From: Acidobacteriota bacterium
GTDB taxonomy: Bacteria > Acidobacteriota > Thermoanaerobaculia > Multivoradales > JAHEKO01
Length of the DNA: 8,107 nt
Assembly (NCBI GenBank): GCA_024638355.1
Contig: JAHEKO010000099.1
Span: 1,993-10,099, forward strand
Direction: 5' to 3'
Made by a program: the position numbers and the translations under genes. Below, piece by piece: positions 1 through 5,300 of this stretch. A model generated the notes under the pieces. It saw only the letters and a list, made by a program, of their open reading frames with translations. It searched no databases and had not been told where the DNA came from. Within the stretch, counting starts at the first letter, position 1, and each line of letters begins with the position of its first letter.

Positions 1-207
1 GAGAAACCGCGGCGCGTCGGGTCCATGGACCTCGTACTTGAAGAGCGGCGTGACGTCGAGCAGCCCCGCCGAGTGCCGGAAGGCGAAGTACTCGGGCTCG
101 TGGCAGTCGGTGTACGAGCGGACCGCGTAATAGCCGGCCCAGTCCTTCCACAACAGGCTGTGGCAGAGCTTCGAGGTGCGGGAGTGGAAGGGCGAAGGGA
201 TGGGCAT
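1..207 (-). CDS. GcvT-family aminomethyltransferase/folate-binding protein, N-terminal fragment cut by window edge
   Basis: Only the first 69 codons are present; the gene continues beyond base 1. The N-terminus starts MPIPSPFHSRTSKLC and contains WAGYYAVRSYTD, then FRHSAGLLDVTPL and a FKYEVHGPDA-like segment. This is the typical opening of GcvT-like proteins: the 'AGLLDVTPL' strand and the 'V.GPDA' segment belong to the first part of the folate-binding domain. Known members transfer one-carbon units to tetrahydrofolate, as in glycine cleavage T-protein and dimethylglycine/sarcosine-type enzymes. Others are folate-binding homologues with unknown substrates, and the fragment cannot tell these apart. 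The ATG at 207 is preferred because the homologous pattern begins there and an AGAGG lies 4 nt upstream; the frame stays open further upstream but has no better start. It lies 159 bp downstream of the amidohydrolase on the same strand, so co-transcription is possible but not shown. Confidence 0.82.
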   Translation of the reverse strand, partial: MPIPSPFHSRTSKLCHSLLWKDWAGYYAVRSYTDCHEPEYFAFRHSAGLLDVTPLFKYEVHGPDAPRFL

Positions 208-272
208 CCGGCCTCTGGCCGAGTCTCTCAGAACTATGCGCCCTAAGTAACCCTCGCCGGGGCGGCTGGTTG

Positions 273-325
273 CGCCCCACCCGTGGGGGGCGATCCGTCC
301 GATTCGCCCGGCGCGGGTCCGGGCG
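273..325. other. Two GC-rich hairpins in the 208-366 intergenic gap
   Basis: The 159-bp gap between the amidohydrolase stop and the GcvT-family start holds no credible gene. It can form a perfect 7-bp stem, CGCCCGG (305-311) with CCGGGCG (319-325), around a 7-nt loop. A second 6-bp stem pairs CGCCCC (273-278) with GGGGCG (287-292). Neither stem is followed by a T-tract on either strand, so an intrinsic terminator is not well supported. They may attenuate read-through from the amidohydrolase into the GcvT-family gene, or may simply reflect high GC. Confidence 0.3.
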
Positions 326-366
326 CTACCCCTTCACCGAACGGCACGAGGCCGTACCGGTCGCGC

Positions 367-2052
367 CTATGGTGCGTACTTCGTGTCTTTCTCGGCACGC
401 TCCCCCTTCTGCGCCTCGACCATCGCCGCGACGTCTTCGAGCAGCTTCTTGGCGTCGTACACGATGCCGTCCTTGATCGTGTAGCGCACGCCGCCGATCC
501 GCTCGACCTCCTGGGTCTCGTCGTTCAGGCGCACGGCGCCGGTGCCGTAGAGGACCTTCAGGTTGTGGATCGGGCTTTCCTCGAGCAGGACGAGGTCGGC
601 CAGGAAACCCTCGCGGATGACGCCGTACTCGATCGGCTTGCCGGTGGGCTTGGCGATCTCCATGGCGCCGTGCATGGTGGCGGCGCGGATCACCTCGAGC
701 GGATGGAAGCCGGCTTCCTGAAGAAGCTCGAGCTCCCAGATGGTGCCGAAGCCGTAGGTCTGGTAGATGAATCCCGAGTCGGAGCCGACGGTCACCTTGC
801 CGCCGCGGTTCTTGTAGTCGTTGAGGAAGCTCATCCAGACCTGCATGAACTTGCGCCAGGCCACCTCGTCCCAGGTCGTCCAGTCGAACCAGTAGGAGCC
901 GTGGTCCTCGCGGTTCGGCACGAAGAACTCGTTGAGCGAGGGGAGCGTGTACTTGTCGTGCCAGTCGGCGTTGCGCGCGCGCATCACGTCGCGTCCGGCC
1001 GAGTAGATGGTCATCGTCGGGTTGATGTAGAAGTCGAGCTCGAGGAACTCGTCGAGGAGCGCGTTCCAGGCGTCGCTGCCGCGCGGGTGGATCAGGTTCC
1101 ACTGGCGCGCTACCTGACCGAATCGGTGCTGCTCGTCCAGGTAGTTCATGTCGGCCGGCCACGGCTGCACGTCGTGATCCTTGTAGAGAGACTCGAACAG
1201 ACCGTAGAAGTGGGTCATGCCGCCCATGCCGAGGCGCGCCGCGTCGATGGCGTTCATCTGGGCGACGCCCATCTGGCCGAGGTGGGCGGTCGATCCCATG
1301 CCGTTCTTGTTGGCCTCGTCGATCAGCGCCGCCATGATCGCCGGCGGGTAGGCGCCCAGCTTGAGCCCGTCGACGCCCTTCTTCCTGGCGTAGCGCACCC
1401 ACGCGCGGGCGTCGTCGGGCGTGCGGATGTTCTTGTCCTTCCACTCCTCTCCGGATCCCGGGCGCTGGTACGAGACGATGCGCGGAGCCACGATCTCGTT
1501 CTTGGCGCTGCGCGCCCGCTCACCGAGGGCCCACTCGAGCTTGCCGGTGGGCACGCCGCGGACGGTGGTGACGCCGTGGGCCAGCCAGAGCTTGTAGACG
1601 TATTCGGCCTCCGGCGCCTTGGGCACGCCGCCGGTGTGGGCATGGAGATCGACGATGCCCGGCATCACGTACCAACCCTCGGCATCGATCTCCCGGGTCG
1701 CGTCTTCGAGCCGCTTGTCCTCCTTCATGCCGAGGCCGGGCGTGCCGACCACCTCGATCTCTTCGATGCGATTGCCTTCGATCGCGATGTCGACCGGCCC
1801 GAGCGGGGGAGCGCCGGTGCCGTCGATCATCGTCACGCCGCGGAGAATCAAGCGCTCGAACGGCCCTTCGCCCTCGCCCTCGCCGCGGGGTGGGGCCGGA
1901 GCGACCTGTTTGTCTTCTTCCTTCTCTTCCGGCTCGCCATCGGCCTCCTCGCTCTGTGGCGGGAGCGGCGCCGCGGTGCTGGGAACGGGGGCGGCGGCCA
2001 GGCAGATAAGAACCGCCGGCACAGCCCAGGACAGACTCTTGAGAGCACTCAT
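367..2052 (-). CDS. Exported metal-dependent amidohydrolase (561 aa)
   Basis: Secreted or periplasmic hydrolase of the amidohydrolase superfamily, COG1228/imidazolonepropionase- and prolidase-like branch. Residues 1-28 look like a Sec signal peptide (KSLSWAVPAVLICLAAAPVPSTAA). C17 lacks a proper lipobox, so signal peptidase I cleavage is more likely. Residues about 33-64 form an acidic, Pro/Glu/Gly-rich linker. A small beta domain follows (LRGVTMIDGTG, about 70-80), then the TIM-barrel. Its metal ligands are all visible: HxH at H137/H139 in VDLHAHT; K231 in GLKLG, the expected carboxylated lysine; H257 in STAHLG; H281 in MTHFYG; and D425 in GSDSGF. The C-terminal 'GFLADLVLL' segment (482-490) is the usual return to the beta domain. 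This is the binuclear-metal pattern of enzymes cleaving amide or peptide bonds. The substrate is unknown; prolidase-like dipeptidase activity is one possibility. Start ATG 2052 has a strong Shine-Dalgarno. The family call is firm, the substrate is open. Confidence 0.93.
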   Translation of the reverse strand: MSALKSLSWAVPAVLICLAAAPVPSTAAPLPPQSEEADGEPEEKEEDKQVAPAPPRGEGEGEGPFERLILRGVTMIDGTGAPPLGPVDIAIEGNRIEEIEVVGTPGLGMKEDKRLEDATREIDAEGWYVMPGIVDLHAHTGGVPKAPEAEYVYKLWLAHGVTTVRGVPTGKLEWALGERARSAKNEIVAPRIVSYQRPGSGEEWKDKNIRTPDDARAWVRYARKKGVDGLKLGAYPPAIMAALIDEANKNGMGSTAHLGQMGVAQMNAIDAARLGMGGMTHFYGLFESLYKDHDVQPWPADMNYLDEQHRFGQVARQWNLIHPRGSDAWNALLDEFLELDFYINPTMTIYSAGRDVMRARNADWHDKYTLPSLNEFFVPNREDHGSYWFDWTTWDEVAWRKFMQVWMSFLNDYKNRGGKVTVGSDSGFIYQTYGFGTIWELELLQEAGFHPLEVIRAATMHGAMEIAKPTGKPIEYGVIREGFLADLVLLEESPIHNLKVLYGTGAVRLNDETQEVERIGGVRYTIKDGIVYDAKKLLEDVAAMVEAQKGERAEKDTKYAP

Positions 2053-2057
2053 CGAAA

Positions 2058-2063
2058 CCTCCC
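2058..2063 (-). promoter_or_regulatory. Shine-Dalgarno of the amidohydrolase
   Basis: Read on the minus strand, GGGAGG lies 5 nt upstream of the ATG at 2052. It is the best ribosome binding site in the window and fixes the start codon ahead of the signal peptide. Confidence 0.75.
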
Positions 2064-2105
2064 TCGGAACTACCGGAATGGCAATGCGGCGCCAATCGTC
2101 TCACG

Positions 2106-2131
2106 TAATTCGGGGACAGGTCGTCTATTTC
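2106..2131 (+). repeat. Left terminal inverted repeat
   Basis: The arm begins TAATTCGGGGACAGGT and ends CTATTTC. It differs from the reverse complement of the right arm at three positions, 2107, 2122 and 2124. Confidence 0.8.
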
Positions 2132-2238
2132 GTGTCGGCTTACGGATCCCGTGACTCGATGGCGACTTCACGCCCCCGGGGCGCTACGAAACGTCGGCGA
2201 CCGCCGCGGTTGCGGTGTCCGCCGCCGTCATGCGGAAT

Positions 2239-2264
2239 GAAATAGTCAACCTGTCCCCGAATCA
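2239..2264 (-). repeat. Right terminal inverted repeat, containing a gene's stop codon
   Basis: Read on the minus strand the arm begins TGATTCGGGGACAGGTTGAC and ends CTATTTC. Its first three bases (2262-2264) are the TGA that terminates the methyltransferase gene. Confidence 0.8.
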
Positions 2265-2876
2265 GAGCCTGGCGGTGCCCCAGTAGGTGTAGCGCAGGGT
2301 GCGCGGGCCGGGAAAGAAGCCGGTCTGAAGCTCGCCGAGGGTGAAGCCGGCGTCTTCGATCAGACGGGCGATCGGGCGGTTCAGGTGGCAGCCGCCAGCC
2401 AGGCGGCCCCACAGCGGCTGGAGGCGGTTCTGCAGTCGGGCCAGCGACGGGTCGTCCGCCAAACCGTGCTCACAGAAGACGAGCTCGCCGTGCGGCCGCA
2501 GGACACGCCGCACCTCGGCGAGGGCGGTGAGCGGCTCGGAAACCGTGCAGAGGGCATAGGTGGTGAGCACGGTGTCGGCCGAGCCGTCGTCGAGCGGGAT
2601 CTCTTCGGCCTCGGCCTCGAGGAACTCGACCTCGAAGTCGACCGCCTCGACCCGCTCGCGCGCCAGCTTCCAGCCGAGCGGCTCGGGGTCGAGCATCCAG
2701 ACCCGGTCGATCTGCTCGGCGTCCATCAGCGGCAGGTTGTGCGCCGAGCCGGCGCCGAGCTCGAGCACCCGGCCGCGGACCCACGGCATCACGTTGACCC
2801 GCGTCCGACGGGTCGACTCGATGCCGGTGGCGGCGTCGACGATGCGCGGCAGGATGTGTCTGCGCCAGAGGCCCAC
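2262..2876 (-). CDS. Class I SAM-dependent methyltransferase (204 aa, Methyltransf_11/METTL7-like)
   Basis: Predicted cytoplasmic small-molecule or lipid-type methyltransferase. Motif I is VLELGAGSAHN (residues 37-47), the glycine-rich SAM loop. The acidic residue after strand 2 is D63 in VWMLDPE. A motif II/III-like region follows (DTVLTTYALCTV, 101-112), then RVLRPHGELVFCEHG (124-138). The later 'GRLAGGCHLNRP' (157-168) with its Cys-His pair is typical of bacterial METTL7/UbiE-like proteins of about 200 aa. The substrate is unknown. The start is GTG at 2876: the frame has no ATG between there and the upstream stop, and MGLWRRHILPRIVDAATG is a family-like N-terminus. No strong Shine-Dalgarno is seen. 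It begins 27 nt after the upstream gene's TAG, which favours one transcript and perhaps translational coupling. Its TGA falls in the tip of the inverted-repeat element, so the 3' end may have been reshaped by insertion, although YTYWGTARL looks like a normal family ending. Confidence 0.88.
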   Translation of the reverse strand: MGLWRRHILPRIVDAATGIESTRRTRVNVMPWVRGRVLELGAGSAHNLPLMDAEQIDRVWMLDPEPLGWKLARERVEAVDFEVEFLEAEAEEIPLDDGSADTVLTTYALCTVSEPLTALAEVRRVLRPHGELVFCEHGLADDPSLARLQNRLQPLWGRLAGGCHLNRPIARLIEDAGFTLGELQTGFFPGPRTLRYTYWGTARL

Positions 2877-2903
2877 TCGGCACGCATGATAGTCGAGCTT
2901 CGC

Positions 2904-5273
2904 CTACCCGTCCCGGGTCTGAAGCCGGCGCCCCCGCTCGACCGCATCCACCGCCTCGTCCGGCCGTCCCTGCCGGTTCAGGATGTCGGCGAGCACGAAG
3001 TAGCCGAGCGGGCCGGCCTCGCCCTCGGGGTCCTGGTCGAGGCCGGCCCGGACGAGCTCTTCGGCCCGCTCCAGGTCCGCTCCGCGGTCCATCAGCAGCT
3101 TGGCGAGGTAGTAGTGCCCGACGACGAACCCCGGGTTGGCGGCGAGCGCGGCTTCGAAGTGGACCTGCTGCTTGTCGAGGTCCCCCCGGCGCCCCCAGAG
3201 GCGGCCGAGGTTGAAGTGGGCCTGGTAGTGGCCCGGGGCCCGGGCGACGGTCTCCTCGTAGAGCCGGAGGGCCTCGTCGATCTCCCCGCGCTCCTCGGCG
3301 AGCACCGCCAGATTGAAGCGCGGCTGGGCGAGGAGGTCGTTGCGCTCGATGGCGGTCTCGAATCTCCGCCGGGCCTCGGCCGGCCGGCCGTCGAGCGCCA
3401 GCAGCTCGCCGAGCTGGTTGAAGAGAATCGGTGGCGTGTCCTCGCGCACGACGGCGGCCTCGAGCAGCGCGATCGCCTCGTCGCGGTTGCCGAGCTCGAC
3501 CTCGATATTGGTGGTGGCCAAGACGGCCTTGCTGTCGTGGGGCATCAGCTCCACCAGCCGGCGGAAGCCGATCAGCGCCTCTTCGTTGCGGCCGAGCCGC
3601 CGGTAGGCGTTGGCGAGGCCGAACAGCGAGTTCTTGTGCTCGCCGTCGAGGGCGAGGGCTCGCCGGAAGAGCTCGATCGCGCGTTCGTGGTCCTCCTTCC
3701 TGGTAGCGATGTGACCGAGCATCTGCCAGGCGTCGATCAAGCCGGAGTCGAGCTCGAGCGCCCGCTCGAGCCGGGCTTCGGCCTCGATGTGGTTCCCCTG
3801 GCTGATGAAGCTCTGCGCCCACATGATCGACTGATGGATCTCGATCTTGTCCTTCGGATCGGCCCGCGGGTCGTCGACGTCGTCGTCAGGCAGGTCGCCC
3901 CGGCCGGCGACGTAGCCGAGCGCTTCGAGTCGAGCCAGGGCCGCCTCGTCGATGTCGGGCCGCCGGCCGGGCTCGACGTCCGCGCGCTCGACGGCGCCGC
4001 GGAGCGCTTCGAGCCGCGCCGCCAGCCGCGAGGCGAGCGCCCGATCGTGCCGGAAGACGTTGACGGCCTCGCCCGGGTCGGCGGCCAGATCGTAGAGCTC
4101 CGCCGCCGGCGCGTCGATGTACTTGTGACCGGCGGTGCGCAGCGCCCGCAGCGGCGCCCAACCGTAGTGGAAGAGCGGGTAGTACGACTCCGAGTAGACC
4201 TGGCGCTCGACTGCCTCTTCGCGGCCCAGCATGAGCGGCAGGAGGCTTCGGCCCTGGAGCGAACCGGGCGCCTCCAGGCCGAGAGCGTCGAGAATCGTCG
4301 GCATCAGGTCGACGTGGCTGACCGGAGCGTCGACCACCCTGCCGGCGAGCCCGCCGAACGGCTCTCGCACGATCAGCGGCACGTGCACGGTGGAGTCGTA
4401 GACGAAGAAACCGTGAAAGCTCTCGCCGTGGTCACCGAGACCCTCGCCGTGATCGGCGGTCAACACCACGAGCGACCGGTCGAGCAGGCCGCGCTCCTCG
4501 AGCCGCGCGCGGAAGTCGCCGATCAGGGCGTCGGTATAGGCGACCTCGGCCTCGTAGGGCCGGTTCGGGTAGCGCGACTCGAAGGGCTCCGGCGGCGTAT
4601 ACGGGTCGTGCGGGTCGAACAGATGGAGCCACAGAAAGAAGGAATCTTCGGGCGGGCGCTGATCGAGCCATCGAACCGCTTCGCCGATCGTCTCCGGGCC
4701 CTCCCGCTGGACCGAGCCGAGGTTGACCTGCGTATCCGAGCGGATCTCGAAGTCGTCGAAGTAGCGGTCGAAACCGCGACCGATGCCCCAGCGGCGGTCG
4801 AGCACGAACGCGCTCACGAACCCGCCGGTCGAGTGGCCGGCCTCGAGCAGCGTCTCCGCCAGGGTCGGCACGCTCTCGTCGAGAAAGTAGCCGACGTTCT
4901 CCCGCACCCCGTGATGGGGCGGATAGGTGCCGGTCATGATGCTGCTGTGGGCCGGCAGGGTGAACGGCACGGCGCTGGCGGCGTTCGAGAAGCGCACGCC
5001 CTCGGCCGCCAGGGCGTCCATGTGGGGCGTGGCGACCTCGCCGCCGTAGGACGACAGGCGATCGGCCCGGAGAGTGTCGATCGTGATCAAGATGACGTTC
5101 AGCCGCGCCGGATCGCGATCACCCGCCAGGCGACGCCACTCCTCACGCGCCGTCGGCGGTCCGGAGCAGGCCGCCAGCGCCGCTACGCAGAGCCCCGCGA
5201 GGAGCGCCGAGGGGCGGAAAGCCTTTGCTATAGTTTTGCGAACGTGACGCGCAGAGAGGGGCGCTCGGGTCAT
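2904..5273 (-). CDS. Lipoprotein sulfatase-fold hydrolase fused to a C-terminal TPR array (789 aa)
   Basis: Envelope-anchored enzyme of the alkaline phosphatase/sulfatase superfamily. The N-terminus has a basic n-region, a hydrophobic stretch and a lipobox LAAC with C36 followed by SGPP, predicting a lipoprotein. The catalytic domain spans about 57-410. Visible parts are ILITIDTLRAD (D66 metal ligand), PFTLPAHSSIMTG (105-114, nucleophile region), HLFDPHDPY (217-225), TADHGEGLGDHGE (D274/H275 metal ligands), FHGF (H287), and AELYDLAADPGE (391-402), the usual sulfatase C-terminal signature. The nucleophile position is T105 and the usual CxPxR is TLPAH, so formylglycine chemistry is unlikely. 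Phosphoester or phosphonate hydrolysis or transfer is an alternative. After a charged linker, residues about 480-785 form roughly nine TPR units, likely a protein-binding solenoid. Start ATG 5273 is the only candidate ahead of the signal sequence. The gene is divergent from the TonB receptor and upstream of the methyltransferase. Confidence 0.9.
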   Translation of the reverse strand: MTRAPLSARHVRKTIAKAFRPSALLAGLCVAALAACSGPPTAREEWRRLAGDRDPARLNVILITIDTLRADRLSSYGGEVATPHMDALAAEGVRFSNAASAVPFTLPAHSSIMTGTYPPHHGVRENVGYFLDESVPTLAETLLEAGHSTGGFVSAFVLDRRWGIGRGFDRYFDDFEIRSDTQVNLGSVQREGPETIGEAVRWLDQRPPEDSFFLWLHLFDPHDPYTPPEPFESRYPNRPYEAEVAYTDALIGDFRARLEERGLLDRSLVVLTADHGEGLGDHGESFHGFFVYDSTVHVPLIVREPFGGLAGRVVDAPVSHVDLMPTILDALGLEAPGSLQGRSLLPLMLGREEAVERQVYSESYYPLFHYGWAPLRALRTAGHKYIDAPAAELYDLAADPGEAVNVFRHDRALASRLAARLEALRGAVERADVEPGRRPDIDEAALARLEALGYVAGRGDLPDDDVDDPRADPKDKIEIHQSIMWAQSFISQGNHIEAEARLERALELDSGLIDAWQMLGHIATRKEDHERAIELFRRALALDGEHKNSLFGLANAYRRLGRNEEALIGFRRLVELMPHDSKAVLATTNIEVELGNRDEAIALLEAAVVREDTPPILFNQLGELLALDGRPAEARRRFETAIERNDLLAQPRFNLAVLAEERGEIDEALRLYEETVARAPGHYQAHFNLGRLWGRRGDLDKQQVHFEAALAANPGFVVGHYYLAKLLMDRGADLERAEELVRAGLDQDPEGEAGPLGYFVLADILNRQGRPDEAVDAVERGRRLQTRDG
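5226..5234 (+). promoter_or_regulatory. Candidate extended -10 promoter for the TonB-dependent receptor
   Basis: TGCTATAGT combines an extended -10 TGn with TATAGT, which matches TATAAT at 5 of 6 positions. It lies in a local AT-rich patch within very GC-rich DNA. No good -35 lies 17 bp upstream, which is tolerable for extended -10 promoters. Transcription would start near 5241 and give a leader of about 60 nt. The site lies inside codons 14-16 of the divergent lipoprotein hydrolase. Confidence 0.45.
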
Positions 5274-5290
5274 CCCGGGAGCTGCTGGAA

Positions 5291-5297
5291 AAGGGGA
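5291..5297 (+). promoter_or_regulatory. Ribosome binding site of the TonB-dependent receptor
   Basis: A purine-rich AAGGGGA ends 3 nt before the ATG at 5301. With the signal peptide that follows directly, it fixes the start of an open frame that extends almost 3 kb further upstream without a stop. Confidence 0.6.
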
Positions 5298-5300
5298 CGC

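Larger units (their letters stand above)
2106..2264. mobile_element. MITE-like element of about 159 bp bounded by 26-nt imperfect inverted repeats
   Basis: The ends at 2106-2131 and 2239-2264 are inverted copies matching at 23 of 26 positions. They include an unbroken 13-bp core, TTCGGGGACAGGT (2109-2121 against 2249-2261), and an unbroken inner block CTATTTC/GAAATAG. The interior of about 107 bp is GC-rich, has no credible ORF, and carries a near-palindrome CGCCCCCGGGGCG (2171-2183) close to the centre. Terminal inverted repeats around a short non-coding core fit a non-autonomous mobile element. From memory, termini of the form 'ATTCGGGGACAGGT' recur in bacterial genomes, often near REP-associated (Y1, IS200-like) transposase genes; that link was not checked here. 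I see no clear target-site duplication. The element lies between two minus-strand genes, and its right tip contains the methyltransferase stop codon. Confidence 0.68.

Noticed and set aside
305..325. Intrinsic terminator after the amidohydrolase
   Set aside because: The stem is good, but no T-tract follows on either strand, so it is reported only as a hairpin.
2067..2095. Sigma-70 promoter for the amidohydrolase (TTGGCG with TAGTTC, minus strand)
   Set aside because: The -10 match is poor and would leave only a few bases before the Shine-Dalgarno.
283..2154. 623-codon plus-strand open frame
   Set aside because: It is the mirror of the amidohydrolase in the stop-poor antisense phase of a GC-rich gene. 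It has no recognisable domain and crosses the inverted-repeat element.
2140..2412. Minus-strand small frame reading through the inverted-repeat element
   Set aside because: It joins an out-of-frame methyltransferase tail to the repeat interior. Peptides such as IRGQVDYF are simply translations of the repeat arm.
4432..4671. Arg/Pro/Ala-rich minus-strand small frame inside the hydrolase gene
   Set aside because: It lies in an alternative frame of the hydrolase coding region, and its composition is typical of frame-shifted GC-rich DNA.
2385..5300. Continuous plus-strand open frame extending the receptor upstream to a 1,894-codon protein
   Set aside because: The upstream part is antisense to the lipoprotein hydrolase and methyltransferase, which have clear catalytic motifs. 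It shows only Val/Arg/Glu/Leu-rich composition. The signal peptide and ribosome site at 5301 mark the real start.
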